In this document: positions 7,840 through 15,070 of the stretch, in pieces
Position numbering within the stretch: the first letter of the stretch is position 1
How the letters are laid out: every line of letters starts with the position of its first letter
Source of the DNA: a virus
IMG/VR virus record: IMGVR_UViG_3300036800_000031
Span: 1-64,000 of that record
Reading direction: 5' to 3' (one strand)
DNA: 64,000 nucleotides
Position numbers and translations under genes: made by a program
The notes under the pieces: generated by a model
The model's input: the letters and a program-made list of their open reading frames with translations, nothing else
Told to the model about the DNA's origin: nothing
Database searches by the model: none

Positions 7840-8007
7840 CTACCACCGGCCACCCCGCTTCGCCTTCCACGCCATCTTGATCTTGCGCGGATAGTTGAAG
7901 TACCAGCCCGGCTTCGGCTCGGTGATGATGACCGCCTCATCACCGGTCTCTAGGTTCCAGGCTTGGAGGGCAACGGTCCCCCGGAACACCGCGTGGATCA
8001 CTCTCAT
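7840..8007 (-). CDS. Small beta-rich hypothetical protein
   Basis: 55 residues, MRVIHAVFRGTVALQ then DEAVIITEPKPGWYF. The pattern suggests a small beta barrel. Start ATG 8007 fixed by ATGA overlap with the preceding gene. Ends RGGRW. Unknown function. Confidence 0.65.
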   Translation of the reverse strand: MRVIHAVFRGTVALQAWNLETGDEAVIITEPKPGWYFNYPRKIKMAWKAKRGGRW

Positions 8008-8432
8008 GGTTGGTAAGCCTCGATCTCCCGGTCGCATTCTTCGCACCCGCTGGAATCCTCGTCGGAGTTGCATCCCCAACATGATCCGTGTTCACAGCGG
8101 GTAAGCCGGGCGGTCAAGCCCTTGAACGGTGGAACCCCGTCCCCCCGTTGCATCGTGACCCACTCGGAGAAGTCCTTGTCCTGGACGGCCAGCTTCTTCG
8201 CCTCGGCGGCGTTGTGAACGAAATACATCCCCCAAGCTACCGATGGCTCCGGAGGTTCCCCGTAGCTGAACGACGTCATCACTTCCGAGAACACTTCGTA
8301 GTGAAACCGCCGGGCCGGAATCGTTCCCTCTGCGTTGCAGGCGGAGCAGGAGAAGTTGGCATCCGGTACCTCCCCAGCCCCGTTGCACTCCGGGCAGTAG
8401 TCCCAATCGGCACAGGGAACCGGTCGCTTCAT
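8004..8432 (-). CDS. DnaJ-like zinc-finger protein
   Basis: 142 residues. Near the N-terminus CPECNGAGEVPD...CSACNAEGTI is the CxxCxGxG zinc-finger repeat of DnaJ-type proteins. A second Cys cluster closes the protein (CWGCNSDEDSSGCEEC). The middle (FHYEVFSEVMTSFSYGEP) is beta-like. Binds zinc; could be a chaperone-like or scaffold factor, but no J domain is present. Confidence 0.75.
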   Translation of the reverse strand: MKRPVPCADWDYCPECNGAGEVPDANFSCSACNAEGTIPARRFHYEVFSEVMTSFSYGEPPEPSVAWGMYFVHNAAEAKKLAVQDKDFSEWVTMQRGDGVPPFKGLTARLTRCEHGSCWGCNSDEDSSGCEECDREIEAYQP

Positions 8433-8764
8433 TGTCGCCTCAGCAATCCACTAGGGGGGAACTTCGGCCCGTCGGGGTCTTGGCAGTTCCCGTTGGCGCA
8501 TTCAATCGCGCCCGCGGTGGTTTGGTTATTGAAGCATGACCAGCAACTCAGCGGCCCGTAAGCCAACCGGCAAGCCGCCCACCAAACCGCAATCGGAACG
8601 TGAACAAAGGTGACCCTGAAACACGGTCCCGGGTCACCGTCGTATTGCGGGTCGTAGGTGAGAGGGACGTTCGGCCACCCGGCTTCACACAGCGCCATAT
8701 CCAACCGTCGCCGCATCGCTTCGATCTCCTCCGGGGAGAAGGTCAGTGTTTGTGACAGAGACAT
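8429..8764 (-). CDS. Trp/Cys-rich protein, paralogue of 9766-10092
   Basis: 111 residues. ATG 8764 follows GAGGAG. The C-terminal half matches the protein at 9766-10092: AVWWAAC, then CW-x-C, then GNC, P-x-GP, PP and a terminal LLRR. The conserved Cys/Trp spacing suggests a metal site. The two copies lie 1 kb apart in the same operon, so they probably arose by duplication. Function unknown. Overlaps the preceding gene by 22 bases. Confidence 0.7.
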   Translation of the reverse strand: MSLSQTLTFSPEEIEAMRRRLDMALCEAGWPNVPLTYDPQYDGDPGPCFRVTFVHVPIAVWWAACRLAYGPLSCWSCFNNQTTAGAIECANGNCQDPDGPKFPPSGLLRRQ

Positions 8765-9063
8765 TCGCACTCCTCTCGCCAACCGGCCCCGAACTCGTCG
8801 TCGTAGATGCCCCAACAAGGGCAGTGACTTTCGTCCTCCAACAACATCTGGTGAACGACGGTCCCGCAACTTCCGCACTCCACAGTCAGAGCCGAGGTCA
8901 CCATGTCGAAGATGTCCGAGAAGTACCGGATGATGTTCGACAACTCCTCCGTCGCCGTTGCCCGCTCCTCCGGGGTGAGAGAGTCGAAGGCAGCTTCGGG
9001 GGTGAACCCGGCCGAGAGTTTCTGCCGGAGCCGGTTGCTCACCGGGTAGTCGGGGAGGTTCAT
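8743..9063 (-). CDS. Cys-rich hypothetical protein
   Basis: 106 residues. A helical N-terminal half (FTPEAAFDSLTPEERATATEEL) leads to CGSC near residue 65 and a C-terminal cluster HCPCW...CECLCHKH, giving at least six cysteines for one or two zinc sites. ATG 9063 in ATGA overlap. No family recognised. Confidence 0.65.
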   Translation of the reverse strand: MNLPDYPVSNRLRQKLSAGFTPEAAFDSLTPEERATATEELSNIIRYFSDIFDMVTSALTVECGSCGTVVHQMLLEDESHCPCWGIYDDEFGAGWREECECLCHKH

Positions 9064-9527
9064 TCCCCGGTCCCTAGCGCCGGGAGCATGGTCGGCATCT
9101 TGCCGGTCTTGTAGACCTCCGTGATCTGCGGTTGCATCCACTCTCCGGCGGTGCGCCCGTCAGGGAGGACGGTGTGGGCGAGGAACTCGTCCTCAAAGGT
9201 GCTGATCTCGCTCTCTACGGCTTCCAGCTTCGCTTTGATGCAGAGGGCCAATGCCCTCCACTTCTGGCGACACGCCTGTTCCCAGGCTTTCAGCGCGGCT
9301 TCATTGGTCCGCTGACCGCGAGAGTGGAACATGAACTCGTCATCGCCCCGGCCGGGGAGGGTGAGAGTGAACCGGATGCGCCGGTCGCTAGCGGCGAACT
9401 CGATAACCGCCATGCTCCCGCTCCACCCGTACATGAACTGGTCGGCTCCGTAGCGTTGCAGGGTGCGTTCGATCTCCCCCCGGCTCGACTCGGTACTGAC
9501 GGTCGTGTTGGCAGCGTACTTAGTCAC
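9060..9527 (-). CDS. Conserved phage/prophage hypothetical protein
   Basis: 155 residues. The pattern MTKYAANTTVSTESSRGEIERTL, then VIEFAASDRRIRFTL, then KWRALALCIKAKLEAVESEI and FLAHTVLPDGRTAGEW is one I know from many bacterial phages and prophages, where it has no assigned function. It is usually near recombination or replication genes, as here. Start ATG 9527. Confidence 0.8.
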   Translation of the reverse strand: MTKYAANTTVSTESSRGEIERTLQRYGADQFMYGWSGSMAVIEFAASDRRIRFTLTLPGRGDDEFMFHSRGQRTNEAALKAWEQACRQKWRALALCIKAKLEAVESEISTFEDEFLAHTVLPDGRTAGEWMQPQITEVYKTGKMPTMLPALGTGE

Positions 9528-9769
9528 TTCTTCCAGTCCTTTGCATCGACACAGGTTTGGAAGTGGCTGGTGTAGAGCGGCGAAGTGTTCGCTTCCAACT
9601 CACTGTCCTTGACAAAGTGAACGAGCTTGTCCCCGTTCGGTAGTAGCCGTTCCTTGCGGAGTCGGCCGGTTCCATCCCCCGGCGGAACAGGGTCGAGCGG
9701 CATCTTCTTCCCGTTCTCGGTCACCACCCAAATCACCGGCTCGTGGCAGCTTCGACACTCCTCACTCAC
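9524..9769 (-). CDS. Small zinc-binding phage protein
   Basis: 81 residues beginning MSEECRSCHEPVIWV, a CxxC followed by a beta strand and KKMPLDPVP, a pattern seen in many actinophage mini-proteins. A distant HFQTC may complete the zinc site. GTG start at 9769 overlaps the stop of the upstream gene. Confidence 0.75.
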   Translation of the reverse strand: MSEECRSCHEPVIWVVTENGKKMPLDPVPPGDGTGRLRKERLLPNGDKLVHFVKDSELEANTSPLYTSHFQTCVDAKDWKK

Positions 9770-10092
9770 GACGCTCTCCGGAGCAGTTCTTTCGGGGGCC
9801 GGGCCGGTCCTTCGGGGTTGGCACAGTTCCCCGCCATGCAGGCGCTGTGGATGTCAGGCTCCATCGTTGACCAGCAAGTCCAACAGGCCCCGGTCCCTTC
9901 GTAGGCAATGTCACAAGCCGCCCACCAAACCGCACCGGGGATTTGCCGACGGTTTCCGATGTTCGGCCACCCGTTGCTAGCGGTACCCGACTGGAAAAGT
10001 TCAACGTCCGGGTAGCCCGCCTCCGACATCGCCATCTTCAACCGCTCCATGACCAACTCGGCCGGTGGTGGAATGACTCGGGTGTCGCTCAC
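9766..10092 (-). CDS. Trp/Cys-rich protein, paralogue of 8429-8764
   Basis: 108 residues. Shares with 8429-8764 the block AVWWAAC, CWTCW, GNC, PEGP and LLRR, and the helix MSEAGYPDV aligns with LCEAGWPNV. GTG 10092 overlaps the stop of the gene upstream (GTGA). Likely duplicate; a metal-binding role is inferred from the conserved cysteines only. Confidence 0.7.
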   Translation of the reverse strand: MSDTRVIPPPAELVMERLKMAMSEAGYPDVELFQSGTASNGWPNIGNRRQIPGAVWWAACDIAYEGTGACWTCWSTMEPDIHSACMAGNCANPEGPARPPKELLRRAS

Positions 10093-10286
10093 CGCTTCGG
10101 CTTCGGATTGAACCCCGCCGCTTCCAATATCTTCGGCTCTACCAACCCGAACCGGCGACACCGGCAGACTGCCTGCTGGATCGTCCGGGCTGTGTAGGGA
10201 GTACCCATCTGCTTCCGGTAGGCCCCTCGGTTGGCCGCAGCCAAGATGGTTACTCGGGCGATTGCCCGGTCCATAGTTCGCTTCAT
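10089..10286 (-). CDS. Small basic protein, possible HTH
   Basis: 65 residues, strongly basic. YTARTIQQAVCRCRRFGLV could form a helix-turn-helix. Two ATGs are possible (10295, 10286); the second makes the ATGA overlap typical of this operon. Unknown function. Confidence 0.6.
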   Translation of the reverse strand: MKRTMDRAIARVTILAAANRGAYRKQMGTPYTARTIQQAVCRCRRFGLVEPKILEAAGFNPKPKR

Positions 10287-10492
10287 TCTCTCCATCCTTC
10301 CTCGATACGTCTGATGATTTTGTTGATCTCATTGGTGGTCAACTCTCGGTGCTCGGCCCGCGGCCAGAACGTGGTGATCGTCTTCCCGTTGATAAACCGC
10401 TGGACGTAGTGGTCGCCGGGGTGGTCGAGCGTTCCCTGGCACATCGGTTCGGCGCAATAGCCAAGAGCGATGGACACGGCGAGGTCTCTCAT
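10283..10492 (-). CDS. Small hypothetical protein
   Basis: 69 residues, MRDLAVSIALGYCAEPMCQG, with CAEPMC as a possible metal pair and a Glu/Ile helix at the end. ATG 10492 overlaps the stop of the helicase gene (TGATG). Position directly after the helicase suggests a replication accessory, but nothing proves it. Confidence 0.65.
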   Translation of the reverse strand: MRDLAVSIALGYCAEPMCQGTLDHPGDHYVQRFINGKTITTFWPRAEHRELTTNEINKIIRRIEEGWRE

Positions 10493-11739
10493 CAAAAGTC
10501 CCCCTGTGGTGAGGGAGCGGGAGTAACTTTCTTCTTCCAAGCCCCTACCCAAGGCCAGACGTCGCCGTGGCTCAGCGCCACCGGCCAGTCGGTCACCATC
10601 CGGTCTCCTCGGAAGCGTTCCAGCTTCCAGTTGTTGATGGAGGTTTTGTCCGGGCGAAGGCTGATGCCGATTTCCGGCCAGGCCTGCCACTGCTGGCTTC
10701 CATAGGGGCGGAGGTCACGTTGCCCGGCGTAACCGTTCGGGGCGTGGCTTTCGATCAGCAGGCCGAAGCCGTAGCGGGTACGGAGGTCATCCAGAACGGC
10801 CAAGAGTGGGGACGTCGCCTCCTCGTGGCTTTCGGTTCCGCCCCGTTGGCTACGACGGTGAACCATCTTGTAGATCGGGCCGATGCAAACCAGGTCCGGA
10901 CGTTGAAGGGTTATCTCCCGTTCCAACTCCGTCTTGCCGTGACGGGTGCGGGGGTCCATCCCGCCCGGCCGCTCAAAGATTCGGCACCGGGTCGGGTCGT
11001 AGTCGGGGATGTCACGGAGAAGCCGCTGGGCCATCCGGCCTCCGGTTTCAGCGATGGAAGCCGCCGGGTTCTCCAGGTCCACCACGAGGGTGCGAATCTT
11101 CGGGATGGTTTGGAACTTGAACGGGTGAAGCCCGTTCGCTGCCAGCATGGCGATCTGCCGGAGGATCACGCTCTTGCCCTGACCCTCCGAAGCGACGATG
11201 AGCGCCCGCCAGTCGCGGCGGATCATCCCGTCGATAATCCAAGGACTCATGTCGTCGGCGGTAGCGACGATTTCCTCCACGGTCCGCGCCCGTTGCTTGG
11301 ACGTGTCCGCCGGGGAGTCGATCATTCCGAGTTCCGCCGAGAGCCGGTCAGCCACTTCGTAGGGATCGTTGAGTTCCATTGCCGCCGCCGTCGCCTCAGC
11401 ACAAACCATCAACACCCTCCGCGCTGCGGCGTGCCGAGTGACAATACGGGCATACTCCCCGACGTTCCGTACTGACGGGACGCTCGACATATATCCGAGC
11501 ATCGTTGACCGGGCTTCCCCCGACATCTTCGCGGCGTCCCCCACGGTTTGGAGATCGACCGGTTGACCGGTTCCGTGGAGCTTCCTCATGGCAGCAAAGA
11601 GACTGGAGTTGGTCGGGACGTAGAAGTCCTCAGCCTCCACGATGTCGAGAGCGGCCTTCACTGCGTCCCCCGACAAGAGCATCGCCCCGATGAGGTCGCC
11701 TTCCGCTTCGGCGTTGAAGGGAATCGTTCGGATTGTCAC
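10492..11739 (-). CDS. DnaB-like replicative helicase / RepA-type ATPase
   Basis: 415 residues. Residues 8-110 match the DnaB N-terminal helical domain (DLIGAMLL...DFYVPTNSSLFAAM). The C-terminal RecA-like fold has Walker A ASEGQGKS near residue 184 and Walker B LVVDLE near 218. Both parts are shorter than in bacterial DnaB and the ATPase core looks more like the RepA/AAA_25 group. Likely hexameric helicase loaded by the initiator encoded just upstream, an O/P-like pair. Start overlaps the initiator's stop. Confidence 0.85.
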   Translation of the reverse strand: MTIRTIPFNAEAEGDLIGAMLLSGDAVKAALDIVEAEDFYVPTNSSLFAAMRKLHGTGQPVDLQTVGDAAKMSGEARSTMLGYMSSVPSVRNVGEYARIVTRHAAARRVLMVCAEATAAAMELNDPYEVADRLSAELGMIDSPADTSKQRARTVEEIVATADDMSPWIIDGMIRRDWRALIVASEGQGKSVILRQIAMLAANGLHPFKFQTIPKIRTLVVDLENPAASIAETGGRMAQRLLRDIPDYDPTRCRIFERPGGMDPRTRHGKTELEREITLQRPDLVCIGPIYKMVHRRSQRGGTESHEEATSPLLAVLDDLRTRYGFGLLIESHAPNGYAGQRDLRPYGSQQWQAWPEIGISLRPDKTSINNWKLERFRGDRMVTDWPVALSHGDVWPWVGAWKKKVTPAPSPQGDF

Positions 11740-12476
11740 AACGCGATCCGGTTTCCGCTGGCGTCGATGAAGAAGTGCTCATCCCCATCGGGAGTACCCC
11801 GCTCAGCGTTCCACTTCACCTGGTTCCGAATCCAGGTTTGCCAGGCCCGGTCCCACTTCACGAACTTCGTTCCGCGGGCCGCGTGGTAGTCGAGAAACTG
11901 CTGGGTTTCCCGGTCGAGATCGAGAGCTTCACCGCCGTTGCCTTTGGCCCAAGAACGCATGGAAGGGGTGATGGGGAAGGTGTCCGGCGCAGCCGTCTTT
12001 CGAGCCGTTTTGGTAAAGGACGGTTCTAAGGACGAGTCAAAGGACAAGTCGGGCGGTGTCAGACCGCCCCTGACCGGTACCGTAGACCGCCCCTGGATGT
12101 CCTGTAGACCGCCCCTGAGAGGCGGTGTCAGACCGCCCCTGTCAGGCGTGGCTAGACCGCCCCTGGCCGCGTCGCCTTCGGCCATCAACCAATGGGTAAG
12201 GGGGATCGAATACCGATGGGTTCGGTACCGGTCATCACGTTCCAAAGGCCCGCCCATGTGTTCTTCGACTTGAAGCTCTCCCAGGGAAACCAACCCCTTG
12301 ATCTCCCGCTGGACGGTGCGCCGGTTGGTAGCTGACCTTGATGCGATTGTTTCGTGGCTGGGCCAGGCGTTGGTGCCATCGTCATCGGCGCAATCGGCAA
12401 TGACGACCATCACGAGCCTCCCGGCCCCGGTTGACTTTGAGTGACGGAGAACCAGCCCCGTAACGAAACCGCTCAC
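11736..12476 (-). CDS. Replication initiator with HTH domain
   Basis: 246 residues. The N-terminus carries a winged helix (AWPSHETIASRSATNRRTVQ, about residues 37-57) typical of phage replication initiators. The middle, residues 105-140, is low-complexity (RGGL and TPP repeats) because the DNA there is a set of five repeats. A C-terminal helical domain (WDRAWQTWIRNQVKWN) probably contacts the helicase. GTG 12476 is overlapped by the stop of a 14-codon upstream frame. The gene order initiator-helicase with repeats inside the initiator resembles lambda O-P. Confidence 0.8.
   Translation of the reverse strand: MSGFVTGLVLRHSKSTGAGRLVMVVIADCADDDGTNAWPSHETIASRSATNRRTVQREIKGLVSLGELQVEEHMGGPLERDDRYRTHRYSIPLTHWLMAEGDAARGGLATPDRGGLTPPLRGGLQDIQGRSTVPVRGGLTPPDLSFDSSLEPSFTKTARKTAAPDTFPITPSMRSWAKGNGGEALDLDRETQQFLDYHAARGTKFVKWDRAWQTWIRNQVKWNAERGTPDGDEHFFIDASGNRIAL
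12052..12165. repeat. Five iteron-like direct repeats, candidate replication origin
   Basis: The 12-mer AGACCGCCCCTG occurs exactly at 12061, 12084, 12106, 12130 and 12154, a spacing of 22-24 bases, about two helix turns. Two copies are extended to 21 bases and contain a GGCGGT/ACCGCC dyad. The repeats encode RGGL in four copies but QGRS in the fifth reading frame, so selection acts on DNA rather than protein. On the left, AAGGAC recurs four times in a less GC-rich stretch (12015-12046) that could be an unwinding element. Confidence 0.7.
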
Positions 12477-12517
12477 GGCCGTCCTCGGCCGCTCGGTGAA
12501 GGTGTTACTGCGTACAT
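12473..12517 (-). CDS. 14-residue leader peptide (uORF) of the initiator
   Basis: ATG 12517 is preceded by a very strong AGTAGGAGG site, whereas the initiator's own GTG 12476 has none. The frame reads MYAVTPSPSGRGRP and its TGA overlaps the GTG (GTGA). Most simply, ribosomes load at the leader and re-start at the initiator, so initiator output depends on leader translation. The peptide itself may have no function. Confidence 0.55.
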   Translation of the reverse strand: MYAVTPSPSGRGRP

Positions 12518-12642
12518 CGAACCTCCTACTGCTCTAGATCGCGTGTCGGGGTCGGGAGTCGGGAGCGGTAGGAAAAAACACCGACCCCGACCCACGATCA
12601 CGCTTGACACACATCGGGAGCAACCCCGATGCCGTTGATACT
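12518..12642. promoter_or_regulatory. Initiator upstream region with two strong inverted repeats
   Basis: Two dyads: an 11-bp perfect stem (12545-12555 with 12581-12591) enclosing a T6 tract on the minus strand, and a 7-bp stem (12612-12618 with 12625-12631, 6-base loop). The region separates the membrane-protein gene from the initiator leader. They could be an attenuator/terminator or protein-binding sites controlling replication gene expression. Confidence 0.4.
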
Positions 12643-12945
12643 TTACCCCCGGCGGTCGAGAACCTTAACCGACCGGTCCTGCGGAAGTGGGGTTCGTAAA
12701 AACCGCACCCGCCGCGCACTCGCACCGAACGCTCCGACTCCGAACAGCCACAAGAAACTCGCGGCGTAAATCCCCACGGAGAGGAGGTCCGGCCACAGTG
12801 ACAACGCCGTGACCACTCCGATGCCGAAGCCAACCCAAGCGGTCGTCTTTGCCCATTTGCGGCCGCTGTAGTCACTCCTAAGCCCTTGGAAGGGGCACCC
12901 CGGTCCGTTGGTCCGGGGGACTCGTTCCATCCGGTAGGCGGTCAC
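12643..12945 (-). CDS. Small membrane protein
   Basis: 100 residues with two predicted transmembrane helices: AWVGFGIGVVTALSLW near residues 36-52 and LLSVGIYAASFLWLFGVGAF near 54-73, then a basic tail (ARRVRF). GTG 12945 overlaps the stop of the ERF gene. Its place between recombination and replication genes gives no clear role; superinfection exclusion is one possibility. Confidence 0.7.
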   Translation of the reverse strand: MTAYRMERVPRTNGPGCPFQGLRSDYSGRKWAKTTAWVGFGIGVVTALSLWPDLLSVGIYAASFLWLFGVGAFGASARRVRFLRTPLPQDRSVKVLDRRG

Positions 12946-13730
12946 GACGGACTCGGGAGGGGTTCGACCCTCGCCTTGTCGATAGCGATGGAAGCCTCGG
13001 CAGCCGTCAGGTCGTTGAGCGAAGTGATTTCTCTCCCGACGTAGGCGGAAACGACATCGTGGACTTCTTCGTTGTCCACGATTTTCCGGTCGTTCCTCAA
13101 CCGAAGGCGGAGCATGTTCTTCTGCCCCTGGTTGGCGAGGACTTCCCCCTTCTCGTTCACCGGCTCGCTTCCATCAGCCGAAGCGGCTGCTTCCGGTGCG
13201 GGTGCCGCCGTGTCAGTGGCCTTGGCTTTGGTGCGCCGGGTGGAGCTTCGCCGGGTAGTGGTCTGAGCTTCTCCGCTATCGGTAGCGTGAGATTCCTTGT
13301 CCCCGTCGTCCTTCGGGTCCGAAATGCAGAGCAACTCCAACAGGAGGTACTTGTAAGCCGCGGTCTGCGCCTTGTTCGCCCCCTTGTCCGAGTTGTCCCG
13401 GCCGATGCCGAACGTCGTGGCCTTGATGCAGTCGGTGATGCCGCCGGGACCGTAGATTCGCCAGTCCACTTCCAGGAAGGTGTCGGTCCAGGGGTTGGAG
13501 TTGACCACGATGTCCTTCGTCTCTCGGGACCGGGTTAGGGGAACCGTGACGACGCCGTACTTGGCGAACAACTCCTGACACTCAGCCGTGATGTTCTCGA
13601 TGCCCCGGAAGGCGTACTTCACCCCGGCGTTCGGGTCTCGGGTCTTGCCGATGGCGGGGAGTTCTTCCATCACTCGGGCCAACGCTTGGATCACGTTGGT
13701 GGGCATTGGTCGTTCAGCGGATTCAGTCAT
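12942..13730 (-). CDS. erf: ERF-family single-strand annealing protein
   Basis: 262 residues. Residues 10-165 match the ERF superfamily: VIQALARVMEELPAIGK, VKYAFRGIENITAEC, KYGVVTVPL and a GANKAQTAAYKYLLLELL block. The C-terminus after a Ser/Thr/Ala-rich linker is helical. ERF proteins anneal complementary strands in phage recombination. The partner exonuclease is encoded directly upstream with an ATGA overlap, the classic two-gene recombination unit. Confidence 0.9.
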   Translation of the reverse strand: MTESAERPMPTNVIQALARVMEELPAIGKTRDPNAGVKYAFRGIENITAECQELFAKYGVVTVPLTRSRETKDIVVNSNPWTDTFLEVDWRIYGPGGITDCIKATTFGIGRDNSDKGANKAQTAAYKYLLLELLCISDPKDDGDKESHATDSGEAQTTTRRSSTRRTKAKATDTAAPAPEAAASADGSEPVNEKGEVLANQGQKNMLRLRLRNDRKIVDNEEVHDVVSAYVGREITSLNDLTAAEASIAIDKARVEPLPSPS

Positions 13731-14488
13731 GCCGTCACCGTTGCCTTCCATGCGTTTTTCGCTGCCTTGTCCAGGGCCTTCATTGTGTCGCTCCTTGCAT
13801 AGTTGTATATGTCCAGCAGCCGGAGGAACATCCCCCAAGCTGTTTCATCGGCGGGGTACTCCTGAAAGTGGAATGTCCCGTCGTCACGCGTGTAGAGACA
13901 CGCTGCGAAGTCAATGTGAGGCAGGGGTTTGAGGTCGATGAGGTCGCCGTTGGCCCCGTAGATGGCCGTCCCGTCGGCGTAGCGGTAGGCGCTGAGTTGG
14001 AGGGTGTGCTCAAAGGGGTTCCGTCGGCCCGTCTTCAAGTCGATCAAACCGATCTTCCCCTTGAACTCCCCGGCTTCCATATGGCTGATGAGGTCGAACC
14101 GACCGCCGTAGCCCATCCGGCTCAGGGCAACCTCCTCCTGACCGATCAACGTCGGGTCGTTCTCCACCATCCACTTGTCCAGCGCATCGACGTGACCGGC
14201 TTCATCGTGGCGCTGGTCGATCTCCTCATCCCGCATGAAGGCTTCCATGTGAGCGTGGATTCGGGAACCCCGTTCGGCCTTCTCATCCCAAACCTGCCGG
14301 TAGTTGAAGCCCTGTCGGGTGAGCTTCACCGCCGCCCCAGCAAACGCTCCCGCCTTACCGTCGTCAAACGCTCCGCTGATGGCGGTGACGTTGACCACCG
14401 GTTTCCCACCGTGCTCCACGACGTACTTGTGATCGTGATGCGCTCGATAGCGGTCGGTCAGTTGCCAGGCCGCTTTTCTCGTTGCCAT
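13727..14488 (-). CDS. PD-(D/E)XK exonuclease (RecB/Cas4-like)
   Basis: 253 residues. Nuclease core: GYGGRFDLI near residue 127 supplies the first Asp, GLIDLKTG near 150 the D-x-K pair, and QLSAY near 165 the QxxxY motif of RecB-type nucleases. The N-terminal His/Glu residues (RIHAHMEAF) belong to the same fold. It likely chews double-stranded ends to feed the ERF protein. First gene of the early minus operon, ATG 14488 after AAGGAGG. Confidence 0.85.
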   Translation of the reverse strand: MATRKAAWQLTDRYRAHHDHKYVVEHGGKPVVNVTAISGAFDDGKAGAFAGAAVKLTRQGFNYRQVWDEKAERGSRIHAHMEAFMRDEEIDQRHDEAGHVDALDKWMVENDPTLIGQEEVALSRMGYGGRFDLISHMEAGEFKGKIGLIDLKTGRRNPFEHTLQLSAYRYADGTAIYGANGDLIDLKPLPHIDFAACLYTRDDGTFHFQEYPADETAWGMFLRLLDIYNYARSDTMKALDKAAKNAWKATVTA

Positions 14489-14634
14489 GTACCCTCCTTG
14501 GGCTTCTACCAGTATACCTACCTATACCTTACTAGGGGGGTATATCAGGGGTCAGTACCAGGGGAGATGTGGCGAGGGGGAGGCCGGGACCCCCGAAGGT
14601 CTACCGACCTCCCCGCTCGCAACAAGGAGGGAAC
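14489..14634. promoter_or_regulatory. Divergent control region
   Basis: Between the minus early operon and the plus-strand genes. The minus strand has GGTATACTGG ending about 20 bases from the exonuclease start, a good -10 candidate (TATACT), with AAGGAGG near the ATG. GTATAC and TATACC recur (14514-14530, 14538-14546). Likely early promoter(s) and operators for both directions. Confidence 0.5.
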
Positions 14635-14733
14635 ATGACTTCCCTTTGTCAGCCCGCCGGGGGGATGGGTAGACCGGGGGGCGACGGGTTCACTCTACCG
14701 CAAACGCCTTCCCCCCGAGGCTTCGCCTTCTGA
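14635..14733 (+). CDS. Candidate 32-residue plus-strand peptide
   Basis: ATG 14635 is preceded by an excellent AAGGAGGGAAC site. The frame codes MTSLCQPAGGMGRPGGDG and stops at 14733. Composition is Gly/Pro-rich and no family is known. It may be a small gene, a leader peptide for the membrane protein behind it, or chance. The strong site is the only solid evidence. Confidence 0.35.
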   Translation: MTSLCQPAGGMGRPGGDGFTLPQTPSPRGFAF

Positions 14734-14788
14734 CCCGGCGTTAGTAGAAAAGTATTCACCCTTATACCTTCGGAGTTACCCTTGGCTC

Positions 14789-15070
14789 ATGGTCACGAGA
14801 GAGGAAGCCCAAGCAGCCGGGAGGCGAGTGTTCGCCCCCATTGACGGGATGAGCGAACTGCTCCACCCCCGCCGCCGGACACGGGTCTACTTCTTCGGTG
14901 GCCCGCTGGGCTGGCTGGTGATCGGCTTCGTCATGTTCACCTACATGCTTTTCAAGATGGCGGTGGTCTTCACCATCTTCGCCGTCGTGATTCTCTACCG
15001 GGTGGCGGTGTGGATCACCTACCTCATCCGGGCTAGAACAGGCAACTCACCATCACCCATAGGACGATGA
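14789..15070 (+). CDS. Plus-strand membrane protein
   Basis: 93 residues, the only clear plus-strand protein gene. After about 32 soluble residues come two hydrophobic helices (GWLVIGFVMFTYMLF and VVFTIFAVVILYRVAVWITYL) then a short basic end. High third-position GC supports coding. TATACC at 14764 could be a -10 element. Its 3' end overlaps the convergent gene by 38 bases. Sitting alone between early and late regions, it could be an exclusion or regulatory membrane protein; holin is less likely as it is far from the lysin. Confidence 0.75.
   Translation: MVTREEAQAAGRRVFAPIDGMSELLHPRRRTRVYFFGGPLGWLVIGFVMFTYMLFKMAVVFTIFAVVILYRVAVWITYLIRARTGNSPSPIGR

Noticed and set aside
12052-12165. CRISPR array
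   Set aside because: Repeats are 12 bases with 10-12 base spacers inside a coding gene, which fits iterons and not CRISPR.
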